Assembly: GCA_036245805.1 (NCBI GenBank)
Contig: BTRK01000001.1
Coordinates: forward strand, 5,456,001 to 5,520,000
DNA length: 64,000 bases
Source: Pristionchus mayeri
Lineage: Eukaryota; Nematoda; Chromadorea; Rhabditida; Neodiplogasteridae
Direction: 5' to 3'
The position numbers were made by a program, and so were the translations under genes. Below the pieces are notes generated by a model. The model saw only the letters and a program-made list of their open reading frames with translations. It did no database searches and was not told where the DNA came from. Shown here in pieces: positions 21,358 through 33,589 of the stretch (position 1 is the first letter of the stretch; each line of letters starts with the position of its first letter).

Positions 21358-22835
21358 TCTCTGTCAGCTAATTAAAGGAATGAAATGCGTAGACATTAGA
21401 ATCTCTTATGGTTCTACTTATCTACTGAATGAAGACTTCATCAATGAAATGGGAGAAATTAAGAACCGAAGGCTATTCCTAAATCGATATTATTATTGCC
21501 AAGTGAGCGTTTTAACATTTTTATTATGACGTGATATTTTGTTTCCGTAGCGGATTTAAAGTAATGACCATAACTCATTAATTTTTGGCAAATTATTAAT
21601 TAGTAGCTCATTTTAAATCACGCTCATAGAAAGAGATAGATAGTAGGTTACCTTTGAATACAGAAACCCTTCAGAATGTTCCCTTCCGACCCAAGGAATC
21701 GGTTCTACCCCGTCTAATCCAGTTTGATGATCTCCACGCTGTTGCAATGGTTATTGAAGTGAACTGGATCGGGAAACTAATAATGGTAAATCTACGTCGT
21801 TTACAACACAAATACCCAAGTGCATCTATCTCACCTGAAAACTGTGGGGTTGACTATTCGATACCGTCTTGCAATGTTGAAACGCGCCTAATTGCGGAAG
21901 AAAAAACTAGGAAGAGCGAGGCGTTGCAACATTGCAAGTGACCTCGAATACCCCAGAAAGCAGTGCGAGAAACTTGGAGGATAGGCACTAGGATCAGCAC
22001 TTCTGATAAACGAGATACATCAAAGGCGGCATGACGCCATAGTTTTCATTAAACGAACTTTTTATTTCAGATGCTTATCGAGTCTAAGAAATGCATTCTG
22101 CCAGACCAGGAGATTCTCAGCTATGGAGAATGGCGATTCTCCATCGATCGGCCATTGACTTCTACTGTGATCGAGCAACAGATTCGGCAAGCCGTATACA
22201 TTGTGAGTAGAGTTAACAAAGTATCATATTATTTACTATGCAAGATCACCGCTCTCACTACTAGAGTAAGAAAAGTGAAGGGCAATTTGCATTATAAATG
22301 ACATGCTAATTTTCGGATTTTCACGTTATAATCGTAGGAGATGCTTACTCCCTATGAGATCAGGTGCCTAAAACATCGGACGATGAAATCTTAGGAAATT
22401 TGTGAAAAAGGCTTACGTGTGCTGATCAACCTGTTAAATTTCATTGCAAACTAATTTTCACTGCGTATTCATTTCGTTACCATCGCATTCGTTCAATCGT
22501 ATACCCTCATCACTGTAAAATGTTGTTTTTTTCTTTAAAAAAAATAGATAAGATCAAAAGGGATGGTGCGAAATGAAGTTGGCCATGATGATTACCATTC
22601 TGGCGAACTCCTTTTCCAAAGTTTCGTAATTGAACTGTGTCAGATGTGATGAAAATTTGTCCCGCACAATCAGCCGCCTATTGAAAATTTGACTTTTTGA
22701 TGCATATAGAATACAAAAAAATAAGAATTTTCTTTGTTCTAGGTATCGCCATCCATTCGAAGTGTAGAGGACGATTTCGCTAACATCGCTAACATAGCGA
22801 GAAAAAGGGAAGCATACACTGAGTTATATCCATGA
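21358..22835 (+). CDS. Multi-exon gene, function not recognised
   Basis: Four exons join in frame with good splice sites. The first, ending at 21502, includes CQLIKGMKCVDIRISYGSTY and its 5-prime edge is uncertain (an acceptor TTTTTTTCAG precedes 21358, or the exon may begin earlier). The next are 21675-21785 (NVPFRPKESVLPRLIQFDDL), 22071-22202 (LPDQEILSYGEWRFSIDRPL) and 22743-22835, which ends REAYTELYP and TGA. All the internal junctions are phase 0. Organisation and size resemble the 3-prime part of the F-box gene at 42583-43442, so it may be the C-terminal part of an F-box-family gene, but I see no F-box and sequence similarity is not evident. An upstream start was not found. Confidence 0.5.
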
Positions 22836-23608
22836 AGCATACACTGAGTTATATGCATTTTCTTTAATGAAGAAAATGCATATATCTTTGTTTAATGAAG
22901 TCTCAACCTGATCGAACTATTGTTTATAAATAAATAACGTCATTGTAAGGTCAACTGCCGTTTTACAATATGGATTGTATTTCTCTAATCTTTATCTACC
23001 CGTGATAGGGTACATCATGTGGAATTGCCACCAATCTCGGTAACTGCCTCGATAGGGAGAGAGTAGACTTTGTAATTCGAGTAGTCATCTCGTCATTCTA
23101 AACATTACATCGACCGGTAGAGCGGTGAGAGATCGTAAGAATTAAGAGACAATGTCCCGATTTACAAACTCTACAAAAGAGAATATGCCTTGATGACGAT
23201 GGAAGAAACAACAACCTGTGGTAGTCTGGCTCGGGTGAACATGTGGGGATGGGGTTCTGTGACAGCTCACTGTTACAAAGTGACCTTTGATTCAGCACTA
23301 GTTCGGATGAGAACCTAGCCGATCAATTAGACGAACAAGGATTGTATAAAGACATGCAAATAGTGTTCAATTCAGCACAATTTTATTCTACGACTACTGT
23401 GATTCGGTTTGTCAAAAAGTCGATGGTCATAGAGGTTCTACTTGGTTCGATGTCGGCCTCTGGTTATCTGCAAATTTTGCTAATATAATATTCTAACTGA
23501 TCGTTAGAAAATTTCGTCATTCTTCGTCCCACACGCTTTCTCGCCGATTGGCAGTAAGTGTAACGAATAGGGTTCTCTTATTGGAAAATTTGTGTTGAAT
23601 GTTCGAAT
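22836..23608. other. Gene-free stretch
   Basis: It contains a short direct duplication of AGCATACACTGAGTTATAT at the 3-prime end of the previous gene and A/T-rich sequence; nothing else was recognised up to the mariner at 23611. Confidence 0.4.
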
Positions 23609-23610
23609 TA

Positions 23611-24491
23611 TTGGGGTGTCCGGAAAGTTCGTATAATGCTTCGGAAAAAAGTCAGTTCGCGATCAAATGCAGTGACTGCGCAATCTGTTTGTCAACAATG
23701 TATTGCGTCACTCTGACGTTAAGTGGGATGTGGGTTGGCTCAGTCTCGTAGTTTCTACACTTGTTGAAGTGGTGAAGTATAGCCGATATTTTGAAACAGT
23801 TGTGTTGAATTACTGTCGGAAATCGCTCCATCGTAGATCGGATCTTCGATGGACAGATTCCATAATAGACATGTGCGAGGAGTGAATCATGTATAATAAC
23901 TCAGCGAAGAGACAACAGTGTTTCGACACCGATGCGAAGCACAAACCCGTTCCCTTGAAGAAAATGAGGAAATTCACTGATTCTTTCTATCATTACTTGT
24001 TCCGATCTAATAAGAGATCCTTCCTACTGGAACCGCCATCAATGCCGACCTCTTCTCTGAACAACTGGAAGAAGTCGCGATCAGAGTCCCTCCCAGACTC
24101 CTGAACCAGGGCAAAATTCTTCTTCTGATGGACAATGCTCGCCCACATCGAGCGAAGATGACCCAGAAGAAAATGGACGAGCTGGATATCGAGAGGATTC
24201 CTCACCCACCGTATTCTCCGGACCTCTCTCCTTGTGACTTCCACTGTTTCCGCTCTCTCTCTGACTTCTGCAAGGGGAAGAACTTCAAAAATCGAGATCA
24301 AGTTGTGAGGGCTTTCGTGAACTGGGCGGTCTCGAAGAAACCCGCATTCTGGAAGAGAGGAATCGAGACCCTGCCCAATCGCTGGAGGGTGGTAGTGAGA
24401 AAGAAGGGGGCATACATTGGTCACTGAGAATTGTAAAGCATTGAATAAAAAATAAAAACAAATAATTATACGAACTTTCCGGACACCCCAA
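23611..24491 (+). mobile_element. Mariner, internally deleted (881 bp)
   Basis: Both inverted repeats are intact (TTGGGGTGTCCGGAAAGTTC and inverse) with TA on both sides (23609-23610, 24492-24493). The 5-prime region matches the terminal region of the element at 11204-12213. The N-terminal and central coding sequence is largely deleted and scrambled. The C-terminal part is open at 24128-24427 (MDNARPHRAKMTQKKMDELD, PCDFHCFRSLSDFCKGKNFK), giving the C terminus that the 11204 copy lost. It is non-autonomous. Confidence 0.9.
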
Positions 24492-24754
24492 TAGTTTCAG
24501 GTGGTGCTACATAAACAAAAGCTGATCGCTTCATCCCCTGTAACATATTAGGTTGGCAAGAAAGTTTTGTCGCATTTTTCTCGACAGGTTCAGAGCCTTC
24601 ATGTTTGCATCCTTGCTAATATCAGGAGTCCTGCTTTTTTGTGCAATATAGATACATGTTCATATGAGACCGTGCGCGATAGATTCAATAAATCACCATT
24701 GTGGTTTGGAACAGCTCAAAAAATGAAATTGCTGCAAACTTGCTTCTAGGGGTA

Positions 24755-25735
24755 GTTTTCGATTCTGAACAACATAGCGCCTTCCGTTTTTCGATATTCC
24801 GCCTCTGGGTTCCGATATGGTATCGGGTCTGATGGTACCAAGATTGCTTTATTTGTCATTGTAAGCTTCAAAATACAGTTAGATTCACAAAAATTGGAAC
24901 CCTGGAGTAGTTTTTCATGGTGAATTCCCCTATGCAATTCTTTTTTGATGAAACTTAAAAGTACAGGTGAAAAATCGATTTTTTGAACCAGAAGAGTGCA
25001 AGGGTCGAGAAGTAGATAATTCGATTCGCCATTAAATTCTGATAATTTCATGTGTTAGGCGTTTTCCAGTACAAGCGGGGGAAAAGACGTTGCACTCGAT
25101 TTTAGGGTAAAAATGCATAAAAACAATGAAAATTTCATGTAAAAATATTAGAATGGCCTACGAATACGTACTATATGCGATTTCAAACTATTTCCATAAG
25201 AAAGTCTATCATCCGATTACCTCGGGTTCGAGTCCCTCCGTGACGTCATCTTTTGCCAATTTTTTTTGTTTGTTTATGATATTGCTTTAATTTTCATTGT
25301 TTGGCTATTTATTCTCAAAAATACCCTACAGGTGCCATATTAAACATAATATATTGGTTTTTATGCATTTTTTACAGTAAAATCGAGTGCAACCTCTTTT
25401 CCCCCGCTTGTACTGGAAAACGCTCATCAGATAAAATTATCAGCATTTCATGACGAATCGAATGATCTACATCTCGACCCTTGCACTCTTCTGGTTCAAA
25501 AAAACGATTTTTCAGCCGTGCTTTTGAGTTTCATCCAAAATGAATTGGATAGTTGAATTCGCCTCGAAAAACTGCCCCTATAGTCCAATTTTCGTGACTG
25601 TACCTTTATTTTGAAGCTTTCTCTGAGAAAAAATCCAAATTTGGTACCAAGAGACCAGGTGCCATACCGGAACCCAGAGACCGAATTTAGAAAAACTGAC
25701 GACGCTGTGTTGTTCAGAGTCGAAAACTTTCTCTA
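24755..25735. mobile_element. Foldback element with B-box-like core
   Basis: The left arm (TTTTCGATTCTGAACAACAT... and GGTTCCGATATGGTAT) is the inverse of the right arm ending GTTGTTCAGAGTCGAAAA. Arms of about 450 bp flank a centre near 25230 that includes CTCGGGTTCGAGTCCC, a B-box-like T-arm hairpin. It carries no ORF of note. Confidence 0.7.
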
Positions 25736-26605
25736 GGATCGAGCTGTGCGGAAAGCTTATTGACGGTATTATCGTGCACGGTCTCATATATTATTAGCAT
25801 ATGTTTGACATTATGATATGCGCTCGTTCAATCGAGGAAGATGCATTAGTCTGCGCCCTGTAGGGAATACATTCGATACTGAAATGTGTTCATCCTCCTC
25901 TCGGGTTCAACTGCATCCGATTCCAAACACAACCTAGTGGACACGCATCTGGGTCATTCCTTCTCTCTACCGCTGTACGAAGTTAGCTCAACGATATCGG
26001 TATTTGTGTGTGTTATGTGATTGAACTTGGTAGGAGACATGAAGGACATACCTAAACCTTCGTAGCAAAGCAGCAGCTGCCCTCAATCTCACTATGCGTT
26101 ATTTTTGAAGCACCATTAGGGGCATCCGCCCCAATATAAATATGGGGATTCACGCAATCAAGAGGGTACGGAAACGAATAAATTTCAAAAGCTTTGATTT
26201 TACGAAATTTCTCTCGCTGTGAAAATATGTGTCTCTAAGAATTTTTCAATTGTTGAAACTCTTTCGAATCACAGGAAAGTGAAATTATAGAAGTGGGTGT
26301 ATAAGGGACTGCATAGAATGTTGAGCACAATTTGCAGCGAGTTGGTGCGGATTGCCAGGAGTTAGGTATCTCCAAACACGATTTGCTGAAAATTGTTGGT
26401 CTCACTTACGCTTAATTTTCCTGTCCGTAATTGATCCGAGCTTCTCTCCAAAATATGGTTAGGAGGGCCCCGGCATACACTATTCAAATACTCGATATGA
26501 ATTGTTTTCCTTTCAGAAGACACGAATGGGGTGATATTTCATTTATTCCATATGACTCACGAATCCGCTATGGAAGAATCGGAACATCATTTGGTTTAGC
26601 CAGTA
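25736..26605. other. Interior of the split mariner-class element; no gene seen
   Basis: AT-rich sequence between the two nested insertions. No transposase or host domain was recognised. Confidence 0.4.
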
Positions 26606-27203
26606 TTAGGGTGTCCGGAAAGTTCGTTCATGCCTTTGTAAAAACTCAGTTTGTGATCGAATTTCGCAATCACGCAATGCTATTTGTCAACAAAGTATTG
26701 CATCATCCTGACGCTAAGTGGTGAGAAGATTGAATCAATTGCTTAGTTTCTACATCGATTTTCGTGATGGAGAACAACTAGAAGATGTCGCGATCAGAGT
26801 CCCTCCCAGACTCCTGAACCAGGGCAAAATTCTTCTTCTGATGGACAATGCTCGCCCACATCGAGCGAAGATGACCCAGAAGAAAATGGACGAGCTGGAT
26901 ATCGAGAGGATTCCTCACCCACCGTATTCTCCGGACCTCTCTCCTTGTGACTTCCACTGTTTCCGCTCTCTCTCTGACTTCTGCAAGGGGAAGAACTTCA
27001 AAAATCGAGATCAAGTTGTGAGGGCTTTCGTGGAATGGATGATCTCGAGGACTCCCGATTTCTGGGAGAGAGGAATCGCTACTCTGCCCGATCGCTGGAA
27101 GGAAGTGAGGGGAAACATGGGAGCATACATTGATCACTGAGAATTGTAAAGTATTGAATAAAAAATAAAAACAAAAAATGAACGAACTTTCCGGACACCC
27201 TAA
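26606..27203 (+). mobile_element. Mariner, internally deleted (598 bp), nested
   Basis: The ends TTAGGGTGTCCGGAAAGTTC and inverse are flanked by TA (26604-26605, 27204-27205). A large internal deletion joins the 5-prime region to the C-terminal coding part, open from about 26763 to 27140 (QLEDVAIRVPPRLLNQGKIL, MDNARPHRAK, SPCDFHCFRSLSDF, ending GAYIDH). It is the same family as 23611-24491 and 11204-12213, with a slightly different end. It is non-autonomous. Confidence 0.9.
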
Positions 27204-27873
27204 TAGTTGAGTTATTCCTTTATTATACTCATAGAGTTCCCACATATTTGTGCTATCCAACTAACACTCGTGTTCAGCTATACACTCTTCTTCAGCAGAA
27301 TTGTGATAGATTTTTTTGATAGTGTCGCCATGGATGTCTATGAGTTTGTGAAACCATTGATCCTGTCCAACTGGTAGTGATGCTGCTCCTACTCTGCCTA
27401 ATTATAGTCTGAGTACAAGCTATGTAACGCTGATAATAACTAAGATTCAATGATTGCCTAAATGGACTTTCACTAATTTGTTTAAATTTCCAAAATGCGA
27501 CAGAACTTTCTTGCCAGCCTGATATCTGACAAGTTGAGACAACTTGTCCTATAAGAAAACCCTAGTAACGACTGGACGAAGTGAAGGGACGGTGATCACG
27601 ACTCCGAAATTAAAGTTACAAGCCGGGGGAGAAATTCTGATCCCGAGGCTGTACGCGCTGCAAGCGCTTCGCGTGCATTTGAGAGAGTGCAAAAGCGAGA
27701 GAGCGCTTGATCAGCAACTTCAACCTGATCCTTTCCTGCCATCCCCTGGGTCTATTATTGATTTTTTCGAATTTTTCTATATTCTTTCGCAGCTTACTTG
27801 GTCGTCTATCCGAGGGAAAATTGATAATAGGGGATAAATTTCGTCCTCGGCTAGTAAATTTAAGTCGATATTC

Positions 27874-30800
27874 TCACTTTTTGAGTGGAGCTCCCCCCTC
27901 TTTGGCCTTCTCGTCAGATGCGACTGGCTTGGAAGGTGGTTTCTGAATCGAGGATGATGAATATCTCGAACGGAACTTTCCTGAAAGCATACCAAGCCCC
28001 ACCGTATCTAGCGTGTATCAAGTGCGCGAGCACTTTGATACACGCTAGATTCCTAAGTTTAGAAATCTAACACCATTCGCACTGCGCGTGGTGTAGGACA
28101 TATTTTTTTATAATCCGAAATTAGCTGACCATGGGTGCCTCCTCTTTCTTCTTCTCCTCCTCGTCGTCTTGCTTGTCCTCGTCCTTCTTCTTGAGCTAAA
28201 ATATTATTTATTTCTAGAAATATGAAAATAAACCTCGGGGATACGGGGAACATCTTTCTCGTTCTCTTCCACAGTTCTTTTGCGGGAGAGCTTTTAAAAT
28301 ATAAAATATTTATTTTTACGAAGATTAGAACTCTTCAATAAAATTTTCATTAATTGTTTTGTTAGCTACGCAATCTACCGAGTAGTGCAAAAAATGTTTT
28401 TTTTTGATTTTTTTGGATAGGTTTCAGGTGCGCTAAATGATCAAATCAAGTAATTAACGCATCTGACGCCTACAAGTAAACAAATTTTAAATTGCCCTAA
28501 AATTGATAATGCCGACTAAATAAGGGTTATCAAAAACAAAAAAAAACAAAATAAAAACAACAGCAACAGCAACAAAACCAAACCGATCGTTTCCTCGTCT
28601 TCTTCTCTCTCGATCTTCTCTTCTTCTTGCGCACTTCCGGTTCCTTCCTCTCGTCTCCCTCATCATCCCGATCCGAGAGATCGCGGGAGTGCGTGCGTCT
28701 CTACGATTACAGACTCCATTTTCATGTGATCAGACTCCGCCTATTTTCATCTGATCAGACTCCGCCCATTTTCATGTGATCAGAATCCTCCCTTTTTCAT
28801 GTGATCTTAGGCTCCGCCCCCTTTCGCGATACTATGTCACTATGTCTATTTGTTCAACACCCTTCCGCGCGTCTCCCTCATCAGAGAGATCACGGGAGCG
28901 CGCGCGTTTCTACGATTTGCATTGCTGAGACTCCGCCCCTTTTCTTGTGAGGCTCCGCTCTTTCATCTCACCTCTTTTGATCTCTTCTTGCGGCCCTTCT
29001 TCTTTGTCTTCTTCCTGAATTGCGATTTTAATAATATTTGGTTTAAAAATATACAAAACATAAAGATAAATTGGTACTCACTTGTAGTCTTCATCCTCCT
29101 CATCCGAGTAGTGGTCCTGTATTTTTTTTATAAATTTGAATTTTAAATTTATTTTTAAAATTGTTTTTTTTTTTTAAATAAAGACACATATTGAATTTCA
29201 TCACCTCACTATCCGATCCACTTCCCTCCTCCTCCTTCCAGTAGCTATCCTCCTCCGTCGCCCTCTTTTTCTTCTTCTTCTGATGACTTCTTTTCTTCTG
29301 CTTCAGCTCATCCTAAATACTGCCATATTTCTTGGCCACTTGATACTAAGAAGATACACTACAAACTACAATATGCCCGTCAATCTCGTCATTTTTGGTC
29401 TGGAATTATTGCTTTACATGCATAGAAAAGATCTTCAAAAATCAAAAACTTTTGAAAAGAAGGGATAAGAAGAGATAAGAAGAGACACCACTATGAATTA
29501 TTTCATAAACTCGCCAGTAGTGCCTCCATAGCGCCCAACTCGGCATCATCATCGGGGTTCTGAATTTTTGCATTTCTTTATGCATACTGCATATCGACGT
29601 GTAACTATAATACCGAAACTAACATAGAGCTTCTTCTTTCTTCTCTTTTTCTTCTCATTCTCCTCTTTCTCCTTATCCACGTCACTTATCCTCGATTTGT
29701 CCATTACGAACTGAAAAAATCATGGTATAGTTCGTAGTTCGAGTCACCGCCTCTAAGTTTCCTACACTCTCCTGACTAGTCGAAGGAACATATATGTTGA
29801 GTATTGTGCACGACCTTCCAGTAGAGGCAAAACACGAATGGTTTCAAATGAGAGACGATTTTCTGAGTTGAAACTGTGTTGACCTGTTCCTGCTTCGATT
29901 CGGCCTTCTCCTCTCTGCCTCCCGATTGGACTTTCTTCGGTTCTTGTTTCTTAGCCTTAACAAAGACCATGTCTACGAAATATCAACGAGTTGGCATTTA
30001 CCTCGACCGGCTTCGGTTTCTCGGGCGATTTAGACCTCTTGCCTTCCCAATCGAGCGGAAGTTTCTCGTCAATCTGCAATTATTGATTTACATTCACGAA
30101 AAAGATATTCTCAAGCCAAAAAAATGTAAAATAAATAAAATGAAAAATACACACTAAACCTTCTCATTCTTGACGATATCATCCAGGAATAAGTTGAGCT
30201 TCTTGAAGTCTCCGGGACATGTGTAGGACATCTGGGAAAGGTATGCATACCTCTAGATGCCGAATAAAATGTTGTATCCCGCCTATCCGTTTCTATTGTC
30301 GTTTATTGATCTCCTATGTCACAACATTTAACTTACACTTCTGATCAGGTCGATGATGTCACAGTATTGCGGTGGCACCTTGAGAAGGCCAACTGAAAGA
30401 ATGGAAAGAGTGCGTTATCTAAATTTGTATTAAAAACAACAAAAATTTGTATTAAAAACAACACATTCTAAAGGTGTGCTCCGTGGAATGAACGATATGG
30501 AGTCCCACCACGAACATAGATAATCCATACTCTCAGTATGGATGACTGAACATTCCCGGAGAACCTCTTTAATCAATTGCATAAAATATCAGTAGATTTG
30601 CTCACCGGCGAGCATTAATCTGGAACGCTCCAGTAGATCGTACTTCTCCTTGATAACCTTGACACGGTCCTACAAATAAATTGTAAATATGCTGATTGGG
30701 TTTTTCGACATTCCAATTCTCAACATTTCTTTGAATTTGATGCAAAATTTACCTCGGTATGACGCCAAGAGAGGTTGTTCTTGTGGTAGAACTAAAAAAT

Positions 30801-32924
30801 ATTCTTCATAACAACCGTCGATACTTGTTAACAAAATTTACTGTATGTTCCTAATTAACTAATAGCATGAGCAATGCCGCAATGCACCTGTATCATCATG
30901 TACATCCACACTTCCAGATTGTCCCTTCTGCTCTGCTCCTGGCGTTCCAGAGCGCGCGCAGATCTTAGCATGCATTCGATTAACTCAGACCTATCGTCGA
31001 CGCGTTGCGGTCGCGTCGCAGCTACCGCAATTCAACGTACCGAATAGTGCCCATGAAGGCGACGGACTCACGGGCAATTCTGAAAATTGAGGATTTTTTG
31101 AAATACATTTTTAATTTGTATTATTAAAAACAAGATAATTCAAATCAAGTAAGTTTCTAAATATTAATGTTATTATTCACTAAGTTATCTTGCATATTAA
31201 AGTACCACTCCGAGGGAAATTTTAATGCGCGGGTAGTCCCTGAACTACAAGCCCTAGCGGGTCAATTCAAATTGTCTTGCTGAATCGTACTGTAAATCGA
31301 CTAGGTAAATGACTCACAGTATTTGGTACTGGCGTACTCACAGTACCACCACTTGGCGCGCTAAGGCTTTGTGGGTGTCGCACTAGGGCGCTGTTCAGCG
31401 ACCACACACGACTTCAAAAAAATTTCCCCTGAGTGGAGTCCGAAAATTCAGCAGCCGCTACGAGACCGCGACGCGTCTCCGATAGATCTCCTTACTTGTG
31501 TGCCCCTGTGTAGTTCTCCCGATACGGCCTCGCGATGCCAAAGTCGAGCAGGTAGATGATGTTATCGTTAGGCGGAAGGCCGACTGCGAAATTCGCCGAC
31601 TTGATATCGCTGGAAAGCCGGAATTTAGGAACTATGGGTTCTGAATGCAAAGCCGGTATTTAGCATAGATGGGGCCGTTTTATAGATAACGGAATCTCAG
31701 ATCCGGCATTTCTATTGACCGGCTTTTAGCACCCACCGATGAATGTAGCCCAGCTCGTGCAGCGCCTCGATGCCCTTGAGTGTCTGCCGAGCGATCCGGA
31801 TCTTTGTGGAAGGGCTGCAACCGGGTAATAAGCAATATTCGAAATCCGGCTTTTGCTAAAAGCCGGAAGCAGCCAGGATTTAGGTCATCTATAATCCGGC
31901 TCTATTCCAACCTCGTTATGTTCTTGAGGAGATCTTCGACTATGTCCCGGAGCGACGCCCAGATGAGGTCCATGACGTAGAAGGTGAACGTCTTCGCCTT
32001 GCCTGAAGATCAGGGAAATATACGGTAGGTGTGGTTCAAAATGTTGTTCTCTATTCTCACCTTTTGCGTGCATCCTCACAAAGTGCGATTTGTCAGAGAA
32101 GGAATCAGTAACATTCTTCACTCTGAGGAAGACGTCAATCTCGACCTGGAAAACATCTCAAAGTTTGTGCGAAATTGCCGACCAGTGACGACTACAGTAC
32201 CCCATGCACTGGCTCTGACGACGTTTTCCAGGATTACCATGGCTATAAAGTACCACCACTAGCGCCCAATGAACGCCGTTCCCCAGTTGATCTCACCACG
32301 ACTACAGTACCACCACACGAGCACGAAGGCGACGTTTCCCCATCCTCACCTTCAGTCGCAAGTGGTTGTTCTTGATCTTGGGATCGATCTCCCGCTTCTC
32401 GACCTTCATCGCCAGTTTCTTGTCCGGGTTCTTGCTCGAGTGAACCTGCGCGTTCGACGTTTTCCAGGCACACCACGTACGGGCGACGTTTTCCATTGTG
32501 TGCACTAAGGACGTCGCTTCTCATGCACACCACCGCGACGGGCGACGTTTCCCAAACGGCGCACTACCTTGTACACCTCGCCGAAGCCTTCTTTTCCCAG
32601 CATTTTCTCGAAGACGTACTGACTGCCGTCCTCGACGTACACAATCTAATTTAAATTATTATTAATATTACTATTTTAATAATATATTTTAAACTATGTA
32701 ACTCAAATTATATTCCTAGTATATTGCCAACTGTGTGCATGGAAAGACTGTAGCAAAATCTCAACTTGAGCTCTGATCCTTGCTCGTTAATCGAACGGTT
32801 GATGTTATCTTTGATCTTTGATCTTTGCCTGATTAATCGTCAGTAGATCGGGAGGAGGAGGAGGGAGAGGAGGCGGAGGCGGTTTGGCTGCAGCAGGAGC
32901 AGCAGTTTCGGCGCCGTCGCCAGT
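27874..32924 (-). CDS. CK1/TTBK-like protein kinase with long charged tail, about 24 exons
   Basis: Exons on the minus strand join in consistent phase. 32924-32829 is Pro-rich (AKPPPPPLPPPPPDLLTINQ). 32645-32568 holds the glycine loop LGKEGFGEVYK. 32445-32350 holds the lysine motif LAMKVEK. 32145-32061 and 32002-31912 follow. 31814-31737 plus 31609-31496 give LGYIHR-DIKSANF (catalytic loop) and IYLLDFGIARPYRENYTG (DFG). 31079 onward gives ESVAFMGTIRY and RRDNLEVWMYMMIQ, then 30791-30753 LSWRHTE, the GTxRYxS, RRDDLxS and LPWR landmarks of the casein kinase 1/tau-tubulin kinase group. Exons 30669-30606, 30392-30337, 30231-30160 and 30073-30002 complete the lobe (LDWEGKRSKSPEKPKP). The rest (29955-29884, 29710-29624, 29559-29515, 29312-29205, 29116-29082, 29014-28972, 28700-28584, 28290-28234, 28195-28130, 27942-27874) is a Lys/Glu/Asp/Arg-rich tail ending GGAPLKK. 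The first coding exon is not identified; one candidate is the ATG near 33106. The exon edge around 31020-30980 is uncertain. Nematodes have expanded this kinase group. The gene looks intact. Confidence 0.88.
28004..28051. repeat. Perfect short palindrome in the last intron
   Basis: TCTAGCGTGTATCAA and its inverse flank GTGCGCGAGCAC, forming an uninterrupted hairpin of about 20 bp between the last two exons of the kinase gene. Confidence 0.75.
28708..28830. repeat. CTCCGCCCATTTTCATGTGATCAGA minisatellite
   Basis: About four tandem copies of a 32-bp unit (GATCAGACTCCGCC plus ATTTTCATGT) lie in the intron between the kinase tail exons at 29014-28972 and 28700-28584. A further degenerate unit follows at about 28925-28960. 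Confidence 0.8.
30472..30568. mobile_element. Short relic of the TTAA-type MITE
   Basis: AGGTGTGCTCCGTGGAATGA and the inverse ending CATTCCCGGAGAACCTCT match the ends of the MITEs at 41893-42179 and 52987-53273, but only about 97 bp remain. It lies in a kinase intron, with a TCCATACTCTCAGTATGGA hairpin inside. Confidence 0.65.
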
Positions 32925-33589
32925 CTGCAATTGAAATAAACATTTTAAAATTTAAATGTGTGTTCTGATGGAGGTAGTGGGTCAAAAAAGAATTCGTCAT
33001 TTATTTTGAACATTAAACACCGATTTCACTCGAATAATATACATTCAAAGAGAGTGACTTGAATTTCGAAAATAATGTCACGCCGCTTCATCCCGGCTAA
33101 CATGGACATGGTCGGAACTCACATATCCCAATCCTCTTCATAATCTCATCTCTAATCACAGAAATATATCACGCCTCTCACGAGAGAATCGAGCTCACCG
33201 CGGGAATGGGAGGAAAAGTCAGAGTTGGGATTATAATGAATTTAGGGTGCTCTAGGGATGTAAGTTCGACCCCCAAAGCAGAAAATGCACAACTTCATTC
33301 TGGGCTCCATGGCACCGGGTCGGTCTTTCTGGTACCTGTCTTTGAATGCGTTTATCTTTCTTCTAGTGGGTTTTAGAGAGAAATCCTCTGAGGATGACCC
33401 CACTTATTTCCCACGCTCTATCGAGCTGTACAAACCAGATCTTATAATTTTGACTCTGAACCACGTTACATTCAAAGACACTTTTCTAAAAAGTATATGT
33501 AAAGATTCCGTTAAGCTTTGAACAATGGATAGAGCTCGACATACTCTTTAAAATGAGTGGCTTGCGGTTAAAATATCTTACGACTGGGG

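Larger units (their letters stand above)
24548..27522. mobile_element. Mariner-class element split by nested insertions
   Basis: Outer ends TTAGGTTGGCAAGAAAGTTT and the inverse of TCAGGCTGGCAAGAAAGTTC are flanked by TA at 24546-24547 and 27523-27524. The 2,975-bp span contains a foldback (24755-25735) and a complete small mariner (26606-27203); removing both leaves about 1.4 kb, the usual mariner size. No transposase of its own was recognised. Confidence 0.7.

Noticed and set aside
22743..22860. Repeated AGCATACACTGAGTTATAT as a target duplication
   Set aside because: The two copies are almost adjacent with nothing inserted between; a simple local duplication spanning the stop codon is enough.
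33285..33521. 78-codon frame MHNFILGSMAPGRSFWYL with hydrophobic stretch
   Set aside because: No homology recognised, no splice sites used, and it adjoins a foldback; insufficient support for a gene.
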